In this document: piece by piece, positions 33,704 to 42,055 of the stretch | Numbering within the stretch: position 1 is the stretch's first letter | Layout: each line of letters opens with the position of its first letter | Assembly: GCA_017454355.1 (NCBI GenBank) | Contig: JAFTDD010000043.1 | Coordinates: forward strand, 1 to 53,189 | Source of the DNA: Muribaculaceae bacterium | GTDB lineage: Bacteria; Bacteroidota; Bacteroidia; Bacteroidales; Muribaculaceae | Length of the DNA: 53,189 bases | Direction of reading: 5' to 3' | The notes under the pieces: model-generated | What the model was told of the DNA's origin: nothing | The model's database searches: none | The model's input: only the letters and a program-made list of their open reading frames with translations | Translations under genes and position numbers: made by a program

Positions 33704-34699
33704 ATGAACGAAACAGTTAACATCCGCGAGTTGAGCGACCTGATCGCCTCCAAGAGCAACATCGTGAGCCTTGTCAAGCAGGGCATGGACCAGACCATCG
33801 TTGGTCAGCAGCACCTGGTGGAATCGCTGCTGATTGCGCTGCTCGCCAACGGGCACGTGCTTCTGGAGGGCGTGCCGGGTTTGGCCAAGACGCTTGCCAT
33901 CAAGACATTGGCAAGCCTGATTGACGCCAAGTTCAGCCGCATCCAGTTCACCCCCGACCTGCTGCCGGCCGACGTGATCGGCACGATGATCTACAGCATC
34001 CAGAAGGAGCGCTTTGAGGTGAAGAAGGGCCCGGTGTTTGCCAACTTTATCCTCGCCGACGAGATTAACCGCGCTCCGGCCAAGGTGCAGAGCGCGCTGC
34101 TCGAGGCGATGCAGGAGCGTCAGGTGACGATTGGCGAACAGACGTTTGGGCTTGACGACCCTTTCCTGGTGCTTGCCACGCAGAACCCGATTGAGCAGGA
34201 GGGTACCTATCCTCTGCCCGAGGCACAGGTTGACCGCTTCCTGATGAAGGTGCTAATCGGCTACCCCAGCAAGACGGACGAGGCGGCGATTATCCGCCGC
34301 AACATCGCGGCTGCCAAGCCGACGGTCAACGCGCTGGTGAAACCCGCCGAGTTGGTCGAGACGCGCGCCGTGGTCAACCAGGTGTACCTCGACGAGAAGA
34401 TTGAGCGTTATATCGTCGACATCGTCTTTGCTACGCGCTTCCCGCAAGACTACGGCCTGAACGACCTGCAGTCGATGATAGAGTTCGGGGCGTCGCCTCG
34501 CGCGAGCATCAGTCTGGCTCAAGCCGCGCGCGCCAACGCGTTCCTGCACAGCCGCGCGTTTGTCATTCCCGACGATGTGCGCAACGTGTGCCACGACGTG
34601 CTGCGCCACCGCCTCGGGTTGAGTTACGAGGCCGAGGCGAGCAACATCACCGCCGACGAGATTATCAACAACATCATCGACAAGATTGCCGTGCCTTAA
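33704..34699 (+). CDS. moxR: MoxR family AAA+ ATPase
   Basis: Cytoplasmic chaperone-like ATPase, 331 aa. Walker A GVPGLAKT (56-63), Walker B ILADEINRAP with Asp119/Glu120, sensor 1 ATQNPIEQEGTYPLPEAQVDRF. It heads the Bat gene cluster, where MoxR proteins are thought to activate or assemble VWA-containing partners (family knowledge). The next gene, DUF58, is separated by 170 bp filled by an inverted composite repeat but on the same strand. Confidence 0.93.
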   Translation: MNETVNIRELSDLIASKSNIVSLVKQGMDQTIVGQQHLVESLLIALLANGHVLLEGVPGLAKTLAIKTLASLIDAKFSRIQFTPDLLPADVIGTMIYSIQKERFEVKKGPVFANFILADEINRAPAKVQSALLEAMQERQVTIGEQTFGLDDPFLVLATQNPIEQEGTYPLPEAQVDRFLMKVLIGYPSKTDEAAIIRRNIAAAKPTVNALVKPAELVETRAVVNQVYLDEKIERYIVDIVFATRFPQDYGLNDLQSMIEFGASPRASISLAQAARANAFLHSRAFVIPDDVRNVCHDVLRHRLGLSYEAEASNITADEIINNIIDKIAVP

Positions 34700-34703
34700 A
34701 AGG

Positions 34704-34858
34704 TTGAGAGGCTGAGAGGTTGAGCGTTTAGCCATTCGCTATCGCGAATGGGGACAAAAGTAGCGCTCGGCCGTTGCCGAGACAAAACTAATATCCCCGA
34801 GCGCGACAGCGCGAGGCTCAACCCTCAACTCCTCAACCACTCAACCCTTCAACCGCTA
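34704..34858. repeat. Composite inverted repeat, inverted copy 3 with an extra hairpin
   Basis: GGTTGAG and CTCAACC arms flank a CCATTCGCTATCGCGAATGG hairpin, a CTCGGCCGTTGCCGAG hairpin and a CGAGCGCGACAGCGCGAGG hairpin. The order of hairpins is reversed relative to copies 1 and 2. It lies between moxR and the DUF58 gene, hence inside a probable transcript. Confidence 0.85.
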
Positions 34859-34869
34859 AACGAAAGAGA

Positions 34870-35748
34870 ATGGACAGCAACGAGTTGCTGCGCCGAGTGC
34901 GCAAGATAGAAATCAAGACGCGCGGGTTGTCGCAGGAGATATTCGCCGGCGAGTACCACAGCGCCTTCAAGGGAAGGGGAATGACCTTCAGCGAGGTGCG
35001 TGAGTATCAGTACGGCGACGACGTGCGCGACATCGACTGGAACGTGACCGCCCGCTACCACAAGCCGTTTGTCAAGGTGTATGAGGAGGAGCGCGAACTG
35101 ACGGTGATGCTCGTGGTTGACGTGAGCGCCGGCAACCTGTTCGGTGCCGTTGGTCCCTACAAGCGCGACGTTGTGGCCGAGGTGGCGGCGACGCTGGCCT
35201 TCAGCGCCATCCAGAACAACGACAAGGTGGGAATGTTGCTGTTCACTGACCGCATCGAGCGGTTCATTCCTCCCAAGAAGGGCCGCAAGCACATCCTGCT
35301 GCTCATCCGCGAGTTGCTCGACTGCCGTCCGCAGGGTCGCGGCACCAATGTGAAGCAGGCGCTGGAGTTCATGACCGGCGCGTTGAAGAAACGTTGCACA
35401 ACGTTTGTGCTGAGCGACTTTGTTGACGCCGGCGAGGACTATTCGCACGCGCTGTCGTTGGCGGCCCACAAACACGACGTGATGGCGCTGCAGGTCTACG
35501 ACAAGCGCGAGGCCGACATGCCCGACGTGGGGCTGGTGCTGATGAGCGACGCCGAGAGCGGCGCGCAGCGATGGGTCGACACGTCGAGCCGCGCCGTGCG
35601 CACGGCCTGGCAACGGTGGTGGTACGCCAACCAGCAGCAATTGTCGAACGCGGCCGCCCGCGCGCGCGTCGACGTGGCGACAATCGCCACCGACGAGGAC
35701 TACGTTAAGGCGCTGATGGCAATGTTCAAGACGCGAAACAAGAAATAA
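34870..35748 (+). CDS. DUF58 domain protein of the Bat cluster (292 aa)
   Basis: Contains the DUF58 signature SEVREYQYGDDVRDIDWN with the following TARYHKPFVKVYEEERELTVML, and a VWA-like Rossmann core (VVDVSAGNLF, FVLSDFVDAGEDY). The usual MIDAS DxSxS is here DVSAG, so metal binding may be lost, as in many DUF58 proteins. Soluble, no membrane segment seen. The gene order moxR-DUF58-bat is standard in Bacteroidetes. Its TAA stop forms the first unit of a 9-nt repeat. Confidence 0.9.
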   Translation: MDSNELLRRVRKIEIKTRGLSQEIFAGEYHSAFKGRGMTFSEVREYQYGDDVRDIDWNVTARYHKPFVKVYEEERELTVMLVVDVSAGNLFGAVGPYKRDVVAEVAATLAFSAIQNNDKVGMLLFTDRIERFIPPKKGRKHILLLIRELLDCRPQGRGTNVKQALEFMTGALKKRCTTFVLSDFVDAGEDYSHALSLAAHKHDVMALQVYDKREADMPDVGLVLMSDAESGAQRWVDTSSRAVRTAWQRWWYANQQQLSNAAARARVDVATIATDEDYVKALMAMFKTRNKK

Positions 35749-35788
35749 GAGATCTAAGAATTCTAAGAAATCTAAGAATTCTAAGAAA
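35746..35788. repeat. 9-nt CTAAGANNN array
   Basis: Units GATCTAAGA, ATTCTAAGA, AATCTAAGA and ATTCTAAGA follow a first TAAGA that contains the DUF58 stop codon. They end 12 nt before the next start. Confidence 0.8.
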
Positions 35789-35800
35789 CGCGACAAAGCA

Positions 35801-36742
35801 ATGAAGAAAACTATTATATTCCTGCTGTTGCTCTTGGCCGCCACGGCCCACGCCGGGCCGGTGGTGCTCAAGGCTCGCCTTGACTCGGCCACGCTGCTGA
35901 TGGGCCGCATCACCCGCCTTCACATCGAGGTGGCGCAGGACAAGGGCACGGTGGGTCGCTTCACTTTTGAGGAGCGCGACACGCTGTCGCGCGAGGTGGA
36001 GATTGCCGCCAAGCCGGCCGGCGACACGACCGACCTGAACAACAACCGCGAGCAAATCCGCCGCGACCTCATTCTGCAGGCGTTTGACTCGGGACTGTAT
36101 GTGCTGCCTCCGGTAACCTATATCGTAGGGAGCGACACCGTGCGCAGCGGCACGCCTCTGACGTTGAAAGTCATCCCGGTGAACGTCGACAGCCTCAATA
36201 ACGTCCACCCGCTCAAGCCGGTTGCCGAGCCGGAGTATAAATGGTTTGATTGGATGCCCGTTTGGCTGGTGAAATACTGGTGGGCGGTCCTGCCGGTAGT
36301 GCTGCTGATTGCGGGCGCGCTGACCGCCGTGTGGCTCAAGCGCAAGAACGGCACGATTATTCCCAAGCGCATCAAGAAGCGTTTGCCGCCGGCCGAGGAG
36401 GCTCTGGCGGCCCTGCACGCCATCAAGGCCCGAATGGCCATGATGGAAGGCAAGCAATACTACACCGAGTTGACCGACGTGCTGCGCGTGTATATCGACC
36501 GGCGCTTTGGCATCAACGCTGTGGAGATGACCTCGAGCCAAATCAAGCGCCACCTGAAGGAGCGCGGCGAGACGCGCGCCGTCGACGAGCAACTCGACAT
36601 GATTCTCGAGAGTGCCGACTTCGTCAAGTTTGCCGGCCTGCGTCCGCTGCCCGGCGACAACGAGGCGGCCTGGCAGCGCGCCGTCGACTTTGTCGAGGTC
36701 ACGCGCCCCGCACCCGAGCCCACAACCGGCACCAAACAATAA
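35801..36742 (+). CDS. Bat-operon membrane protein with large periplasmic domain (313 aa)
   Basis: Signal peptide (MKKTIIFLLLLLAATAHAG), a beta-rich domain of about 120 residues (RFTFEERDTLSREVEI) and one membrane helix at about residues 160-180 (WWAVLPVVLLIAGALTAVWL), then a cytoplasmic helical tail (PPAEEALAALHAIKARM...YTELTDVLRVYIDRRFGINAVEMTSSQI). The layout resembles a small BatD-like or DUF4381-like protein that sits between the DUF58 and batA genes in such clusters. Likely a partner linking the ATPase and VWA proteins at the membrane; function inferred from position. Confidence 0.75.
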   Translation: MKKTIIFLLLLLAATAHAGPVVLKARLDSATLLMGRITRLHIEVAQDKGTVGRFTFEERDTLSREVEIAAKPAGDTTDLNNNREQIRRDLILQAFDSGLYVLPPVTYIVGSDTVRSGTPLTLKVIPVNVDSLNNVHPLKPVAEPEYKWFDWMPVWLVKYWWAVLPVVLLIAGALTAVWLKRKNGTIIPKRIKKRLPPAEEALAALHAIKARMAMMEGKQYYTELTDVLRVYIDRRFGINAVEMTSSQIKRHLKERGETRAVDEQLDMILESADFVKFAGLRPLPGDNEAAWQRAVDFVEVTRPAPEPTTGTKQ

Positions 36743-36755
36743 AATGAGTTATGTC

Positions 36756-36815
36756 CACAGCGGCCTCGCCGCTGTGAATTATGAATTATGAATTGTGCAT
36801 TATGAATTATGCATT
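36756..36815. repeat. Hairpin plus 7-nt RTGMATT array at the batA start
   Basis: 36756-36776 is a perfect 9-bp CACAGCGGC/GCCGCTGTG hairpin. 36774-36815 is six 7-nt units of the form [AG]TG[AC]ATT, which supply the batA start codons and encode MNYELCIMNYAL. Confidence 0.85.
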
Positions 36816-37809
36816 AAATAATCTGCTACACCCGGGGCGGCTGTGGCTGCTGGTGGTGATTGTGCCGCTGGTGGCGTGGTATATCTACTCGCTACGGGAG
36901 CGGTCGGCCACGCTGCGCGTGCCGTCGCTGTCGCCGGTGTCGGGGGTCGGCACGAGTTACAAGGTGTGGCTGCGTCACGTTGTGTTCGCCATGTATATGG
37001 CCGCTGTGGCGTGCACGGTGATTATCCTGTGCCGCCCGCAGGACATCAGTTCGTGGAGCGAGAGCGACGTTGAGGGTACCGACATCGTGCTGGCGATGGA
37101 CGTGAGCACGAGTATGCTCGCCCGCGACTTCAAGCCCAACCGGTTGGATGCCGCCAAGGAGGTCGCGGCACAGTTTGTCGCGGGCCGCGAACACGACAAC
37201 ATCGGCGTGGTGATTTTTGCCGGCGAGAGTTTCACACAGGTGCCGATGACGATGGACAACGCGACGCTGATAAATGCCATCCACGAGGTAAACCTGGGCT
37301 TTATCGAGGACGGCACGGCCATTGGCGACGGCATCGCCACAGCCATTAACCGCATCAAGGACGGCAAGGCCAAGAGCAAGAGCATCATCCTGCTCACCGA
37401 CGGCAGCAACAACTGCGGCATTGTGGCTCCGCTGAGCGCGGCGGCCATCGCGCGCAAGTTTGGCATTAAAATCTACACTATCGGCGTCGGCACCAACGGC
37501 AACGCCGAGTATCCGGCCCAGATTGACGCATTGGGCAATATCCACTATCAAGTGATGCCTGTGGTGATTGACGAGGCCACGCTCAAGCAGATTGCCTCCA
37601 CGACCGGCGGCAAATACTTCCGCGCGACTGGCAACAACGTCCTCGAGGACGTGTTTGCCGAAATCGACAAGTTGGAGCGCACCCACCTCGACGTGCAGAA
37701 CTTCACCCACAGCGAGGACGCGTATATGCCGTGGGCGGTGGCGCTGCTGCTATTGCTGCTTGGGGCCACGCTGCTGCGCTACACCGTGCTGCGCGACTTC
37801 AACCCCTAG
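36781..37809 (+). CDS. batA: BatA, VWA-domain membrane protein
   Basis: 342 aa. N-terminal helix (about residues 21-37, LWLLVVIVPLVAWYIYS), a second helix near 65-84, a VWA domain with MIDAS Asp107-x-Ser109-x-Ser111 (DVSTS) and ILLTDGSNN, and a C-terminal helix (about 320-336). VWA proteins of this cluster are implicated in aerotolerance and stress resistance in Bacteroides (family knowledge). Start uncertain: the first 14 residues are encoded by 7-nt repeat units, so initiation could also be at the internal ATG (36802). Its TAG stop is made by the first unit of the following 9-nt array. Confidence 0.92.
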   Translation: MNYELCIMNYALNNLLHPGRLWLLVVIVPLVAWYIYSLRERSATLRVPSLSPVSGVGTSYKVWLRHVVFAMYMAAVACTVIILCRPQDISSWSESDVEGTDIVLAMDVSTSMLARDFKPNRLDAAKEVAAQFVAGREHDNIGVVIFAGESFTQVPMTMDNATLINAIHEVNLGFIEDGTAIGDGIATAINRIKDGKAKSKSIILLTDGSNNCGIVAPLSAAAIARKFGIKIYTIGVGTNGNAEYPAQIDALGNIHYQVMPVVIDEATLKQIASTTGGKYFRATGNNVLEDVFAEIDKLERTHLDVQNFTHSEDAYMPWAVALLLLLLGATLLRYTVLRDFNP

Positions 37810-37913
37810 TTATCCTAGTTTCTCTAGTTTTTCTAGTTATCCTAGTTATCCTAGTTATCCTAGTTATCCTAGTTTTTCTAGTTATCCTAGTTATCCTAGT
37901 TTCCCTAGTTATT
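37806..37913. repeat. Twelve-unit 9-nt CTAGTTNNN array between batA and batB
   Basis: Twelve consecutive 9-nt units, each beginning CTAGTT (CTAGTTATC, CTAGTTTCT, CTAGTTTTT, CTAGTTTCC and CTAGTTATT variants). Unit one contains the batA stop; the batB ATG follows 10 nt after the last unit. Unlike CRISPR, there is no spacer. Confidence 0.95.
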
Positions 37914-37923
37914 CCGAAAGACA

Positions 37924-38967
37924 ATGAAATTCGGTAATCCGCAATATTTATATTTGCTGCCGCTGTTGCTGGGCGGCGTGCTGCTGCTCCACTGGTTGGC
38001 GCGGCGCGCGGCACGGCGCAAGCGCGCGCGCTTTGGCCGTCCGGAGTTGGTCAAGACGTTGATGCCCGATGCGTCGCCTGCCAAGGGGTGGGTACACCTG
38101 GGGCTACAGTTGGCTTTGGTAACGCTGGCCACGCTCATTCTCGCGCGTCCGTTGGCCGGCAAAAGCCACGAGACGACCACCATCCACGGCATCGAGATGA
38201 TTGTGGCTGTGGACGTGAGCAACTCGATGCTCGCCGGCAGTTCGAGCGAGAGCGGCGACGTGTCGCGGCTGATGCGCGCCAAACTCATCGCCGAGCGCCT
38301 CATCGACCACTCCGCCACCGACAAGGTGGGCCTGGTGGTGTTTGCCGGCAACGCCTATATGCAGATGCCGGTGACAACCGACCTGCGCGCCGCCAAACTG
38401 TTTCTGTCGAACCTGAGCACCGACATGGCTCCCACGCAGGGCACGGCCATCGGCACGGCCATCCGGTTGGCGTCGCAGTCGTTCTCGCCGAGCAAGAAGT
38501 CACAAAAGGCGATTATCGTCATCACCGACGGCGAGAACTTTGAGGACGACGCCGTTGCCGAGGCACGCGCGGCGGCGAGCGACGGCCGCCAGGTGGACGT
38601 GATTGGCGTGGGGTCGGCCGACGGGGCGCCCATCCCGCTGCCCGGCGGCGGCTTTATGACCGACGAGAGCACCGGCGAGCCGGTGACCACGCGCCTCAAC
38701 GAGGAGGGCGCGCGCGCCATCGCCAACGCCGGCGACGGCGCCTACGTCAACGGCAACGCCAGCGATGCCGTGCCCACCCTCAAGCGCACCCTCGACAACC
38801 TGGCCAAGAGCGACCTGCAGACCGTGGACTACAACCGCCATCAGGAGCAGTTCCCGGTGCTGGCGTGGCTCACCCTGATTGTGCTGATAGCCACGGTGCT
38901 GGTGTCGGAGGCACGCACCCGTTGGTTCGACAAGTTCAACCTCTTCAACCGTCAGAACAATGCGTAA
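37924..38967 (+). CDS. batB: BatB, VWA-domain membrane protein
   Basis: 347 aa. N-terminal helix (about 8-25), a second helix (about 57-75), VWA domain with MIDAS Asp97-x-Ser99-x-Ser101 (DVSNS) and VITDGENF, and a C-terminal helix (FPVLAWLTLIVLIATVLV). Paralogue of BatA; the pair is usual in Bat clusters. Its end overlaps batC by 8 nt, suggesting translational coupling. Confidence 0.93.
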   Translation: MKFGNPQYLYLLPLLLGGVLLLHWLARRAARRKRARFGRPELVKTLMPDASPAKGWVHLGLQLALVTLATLILARPLAGKSHETTTIHGIEMIVAVDVSNSMLAGSSSESGDVSRLMRAKLIAERLIDHSATDKVGLVVFAGNAYMQMPVTTDLRAAKLFLSNLSTDMAPTQGTAIGTAIRLASQSFSPSKKSQKAIIVITDGENFEDDAVAEARAAASDGRQVDVIGVGSADGAPIPLPGGGFMTDESTGEPVTTRLNEEGARAIANAGDGAYVNGNASDAVPTLKRTLDNLAKSDLQTVDYNRHQEQFPVLAWLTLIVLIATVLVSEARTRWFDKFNLFNRQNNA

Positions 38968-39850
38968 AATGAGTTTTTCGTTTTTCGTTTCTCGCTTTTC
39001 GTTGGCCTTGGTTATAGTGTTGGTAACACTGAGCGCGTGCGGCGACAAGGCGCCGCGCGATGAGAGCACGCTCGTCGAGCGCAACCTGTTGCGGCAAGGC
39101 AACGAGCAGTTTGAAAACAAGCGTCCGGCCGAGGCCGAGGTGAGTTACAGCAAGGCGATGGCCGAGAACCCGTCGTCGGCGATGGCGCGGTTTAACCTTG
39201 CCACGACGATGCTCAACCAAGCCGGCAACGCGGCACTGCGCACCGGCCAGGACGGGCAAGACGATGCCTCTGACCCGGTGAAGCAGGCCGTGGCGCAACT
39301 CGACACCGCCACCAGGCTGACGGTGATGGCGCCGCTGGCCGCCGCGGCACAGTATGACAAGGGCAACGTCGCCTTTGCCGGCGAGGACTATGCCCACGCG
39401 GTGGAGTTCTACAAGAACGCGCTGCGTTGCGATCCCGACGACGACCAGGCCCGCGACAACCTGCGCCTGGCCCAGTTGCGCCTCAAGCAGCAGCAAGAAG
39501 ACCAACAGCAGAACAAGGATCAACAGCAGCAGAACAAGGACCAACAGCAACAACAGAACAAGGACCAACAGCAAAACAAGGACCAGCAGGACAAGCAAAA
39601 CAAGGACCAGCAGGACAAGCAAAACAAGCAGGACCAGCAGAACAAGCAGGACCAGGATAAGCAAAATCAAGACGGGCAGAAGCAAGACCCGCAGCAGTCC
39701 AAGCCACAGCAGGGCGACCTGAGCGAGCAAGGCGTGGAGCAGGTGCTCAAGGCGATGCAAGACCAGGAGAAAGGCACGCAGCGCAAGGCGGCGGCCATCA
39801 AGGCCGAGCAGGAGCGCCGCGAGCGCCAGCGCACCAACCACAAGTGGTGA
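38960..39850 (+). CDS. batC: BatC, TPR lipoprotein with a charged Gln-rich tail
   Basis: 296 aa. The start region ends in a lipobox (VTLSAC-GDK, Cys about 27). Residues about 40-175 hold TPR-like helices (LLRQGNEQFENKRPAEAEVSYSKAM is cut here as LLRQGNEQFENKRPAEAEVS; also YDKGNVAFAGEDYAHAVEFY). A low-complexity QQNKDQQ tract (about 172-255) follows. Four 7-nt TTTTTCG-type units at 38974-39001 encode part of the signal peptide (FSFFVSRFS). Probably binds the other Bat proteins in the periplasm through the TPRs. Frame overlaps batB by 8 nt. Confidence 0.9.
   Translation: MRKMSFSFFVSRFSLALVIVLVTLSACGDKAPRDESTLVERNLLRQGNEQFENKRPAEAEVSYSKAMAENPSSAMARFNLATTMLNQAGNAALRTGQDGQDDASDPVKQAVAQLDTATRLTVMAPLAAAAQYDKGNVAFAGEDYAHAVEFYKNALRCDPDDDQARDNLRLAQLRLKQQQEDQQQNKDQQQQNKDQQQQQNKDQQQNKDQQDKQNKDQQDKQNKQDQQNKQDQDKQNQDGQKQDPQQSKPQQGDLSEQGVEQVLKAMQDQEKGTQRKAAAIKAEQERRERQRTNHKW
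38974..39001. repeat. 7-nt TTTTTCG array in the batC signal peptide
   Basis: Units TTTTTCG, TTTTTCG, TTTCTCG, CTTTTCG, translated in frame as SFFVSRFS. Confidence 0.8.
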
Positions 39851-39907
39851 CCGTGCTTAATTTAAAACATGAATTTCCATAAATTATCCGTTAATTATTT
39901 TTTATCC

Positions 39908-40036
39908 CGTGAATAATCGTGAATTATCGTGAAATAATTATTCACGGAAGACTAAAATTCATGGGTAATTCATGGTAATTCATGTTAAATTCACGGGAGA
40001 CTGAAAATTAATGAAATAATTCATGATAATTCGTGT
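39908..40036. repeat. CGTGAATAAT/TAATTCATGG array between batC and batD
   Basis: 10-nt units (CGTGAATAAT, CGTGAATTAT, CGTGAAATAA) are followed by partly inverted ATTCACGG and TAATTCATGG units. They fill the 196-bp gap; no gene is seen. Confidence 0.75.
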
Positions 40037-40046
40037 TTAAAAAATA

Positions 40047-41852
40047 ATGAGAAGAGTTTTTGCGATAATATATTTTGCGGTGGTGGTGGCGATGGCGGCC
40101 ACGGCGGCCTCGTTCAGCGTCGATGCTCCGCGTCGCGTGGAGGCCGGCGATGTGTTCCGCGTGGCCTTCTCGCTGCAGAACGCCGAGGGGAGCGACTTCA
40201 CGCCGCCCGAGGTGAGCGGCGCCAAACTGCTGTACGGTCCGGCCACGTCCCACTCGACAAGCGTCCAGATTGTGAACGGCAACATGTCGCAGTCGTCGTC
40301 GGTGACCTACACGATGACCTATCGCGCCGAGGGCGGCGTGGACAAGGTCACGGTGGGAGGCGCGTCGGTGGTCGTGGGCGGCAAACGCCTCACCACCAAG
40401 CCACTGACCATCACCGTGAGCGCCACCTCGGGTAGCGGCGCCGGCGGACGGCAGTCGCAGCGGCAGCCCGTCGACATCGACGACATCAACACGCAGAGCG
40501 CCGACCGCGCCGTGAGCGCCAACGACCTGTTTGTGCGCGTCGAGTTGTCTAAGCAGCGCGTCTATGAGCAGCAAGCCGTGGTGGGCACCGTCAAACTCTA
40601 CACCAAATATGAGATTTCGCAGTTCATCACCAAGAAGGAGCCCAGTTTTGACGGCTTCTTGATTGAGGAGATCGAGCAGCAGCCCAGCCTGAACAAAATC
40701 GAGACGGTCAACGGCCAGCGCTACTATGTGGCCACGCTCAAGCGGTGCATCCTCTACCCGCAGCGTAGCGGCACTCTCACCATCTCGTCGGGCGACTACG
40801 AGGTCACCGCGGTGCAGTTTGTTGCCTACCGCACCCGCTACTTCACCACCCAGCAGCCTGTCGAGAAGACGCTCAACGTGAAGAGCAACCGGGCCAGCGT
40901 GACCATCTTGCCGCTGCCCACGCCGCGTCCGGCGTCGTTCACCGGCGCGGTGGGCAAGTTCACCATCAGCAGCGACATCACCCCCAAGCAACTCAAGACC
41001 TATAGCGCGGCGTCGCTCACGACGACCATCACCGGCACGGGCAACATCAAGTATATCAAGGCCCCGGAGCCTGACCTGCCTGACCAGTTTGACGTCTATG
41101 AGCCATCGACCGAGGCCAAGACGCGCGTGACGGGCAACGACATCTCGGGCACATCGACCACCACGGTGACGTTTATCCCGCAGCACATCGGCGAGTATGA
41201 CCTGCAGCAGGGCGAGTTCACCTATTTTGACCCCGACGCCGGCAAATATGTGTCGCTTCCCATCGCCGCCCGCCACCTGAGCGTGGCTGCCGGCAAGGGC
41301 ACTCCGTCGCAACATGAGGCGGGCCAGGGCGGCACGATTGACATCGCCGGCGCGCAGCGCGCCGACGCCGCCGACCTGCGTCTGATGGCCGAGATTGACG
41401 CGTCGCACACGGGTCGCTGGCTGGCATGGTACGCCGTGCCGCTGGCCGTGGCGCTGGCGTTGCTGTGGTACTACCGCCGGCAGGTGCGCCTGCTCGGCGA
41501 CGTGAGCGGCATGCGCCGCCGCAAGGCCGGCAAGGTGGCCGCGCGACGACTGAAGGCCGCGCGCGCGTTGGCCGGCAACAAGGAGCGACGCGCCGACTTC
41601 TACGGCGAAGTGCTCAACGCGCTGTGGGGCTTCCTGGGCGACAAACTGTCGCTGCCCACGTCGGCCCTGAGCCGCGACACCATCGACGACGTGCTCGCCC
41701 AGCGCGGCGTGGAGCAGTCCACTCGCGAGGCGCTCACCGCGCTGCTCGACGAGTGCCAGATGGCGCAATACTCGCCGCTGACGGCAACCGCCGGCGACGA
41801 CGACCTGCTCGACCGCGCCGCCACAGTCATCAACTCAATCCACAATGCATAA
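40047..41852 (+). CDS. batD: BatD, oxygen-tolerance membrane protein
   Basis: 601 aa. Signal peptide (MRRVFAIIYFAVVVAMAATAA), several beta-sandwich repeats of the BatD type (FRVAFSLQNAEGSDFTPPEV, VRVELSKQRVYEQQ, ITGTGNIKYIKAPEPDLP, FIPQHIGEYDL), one membrane helix (WLAWYAVPLAVALALLWYY, about 449-467) and a basic cytoplasmic tail (MRRRKAGKVAARRLK) with a helical end. Member of the Bat aerotolerance complex. The gap to batE is filled by an inverted repeat. Confidence 0.92.
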   Translation: MRRVFAIIYFAVVVAMAATAASFSVDAPRRVEAGDVFRVAFSLQNAEGSDFTPPEVSGAKLLYGPATSHSTSVQIVNGNMSQSSSVTYTMTYRAEGGVDKVTVGGASVVVGGKRLTTKPLTITVSATSGSGAGGRQSQRQPVDIDDINTQSADRAVSANDLFVRVELSKQRVYEQQAVVGTVKLYTKYEISQFITKKEPSFDGFLIEEIEQQPSLNKIETVNGQRYYVATLKRCILYPQRSGTLTISSGDYEVTAVQFVAYRTRYFTTQQPVEKTLNVKSNRASVTILPLPTPRPASFTGAVGKFTISSDITPKQLKTYSAASLTTTITGTGNIKYIKAPEPDLPDQFDVYEPSTEAKTRVTGNDISGTSTTTVTFIPQHIGEYDLQQGEFTYFDPDAGKYVSLPIAARHLSVAAGKGTPSQHEAGQGGTIDIAGAQRADAADLRLMAEIDASHTGRWLAWYAVPLAVALALLWYYRRQVRLLGDVSGMRRRKAGKVAARRLKAARALAGNKERRADFYGEVLNALWGFLGDKLSLPTSALSRDTIDDVLAQRGVEQSTREALTALLDECQMAQYSPLTATAGDDDLLDRAATVINSIHNA

Positions 41853-41873
41853 TTAGAAACTGTATCATAATTA

Positions 41874-42003
41874 GCGCACGCGTTGCGTGCGGAAATCTTT
41901 CAAAAATCTTTCAAAATATTACATCTATTAAATAATTATAAATGAGAAAATTAATTATTTATCTTTTTTTAGATTTTGAAAGATTTCCCGCCCGTTAGGG
42001 CGG
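41874..42003. repeat. Inverted-repeat element with GGAAATCTTTC ends
   Basis: GCGCACGCGTTGCGTGC (41874-41890) plus GGAAATCTTTCAAAA (41891-41905) faces TTTTGAAAGATTTCC (41974-41988) plus a CCGCCCGTTAGGGCGG hairpin. About 68 bp of AT-rich sequence lies between. The layout is MITE-like. Related single ends: about 43128-43190 and 48698-48735. Confidence 0.8.
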
Positions 42004-42055
42004 CCTAATCCCAAAATATGAATTATGATAAAGTTTCGACAGAAACGACAACTCA

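Noticed and set aside
34704-34858. Retron-type msr/msd structured RNA
   Set aside because: No reverse transcriptase in the window, and the element occurs in three copies with tandem-repeat arms.
37806-37913. Possible CRISPR array
   Set aside because: Units are 9 nt with no spacers, and no cas gene is present.
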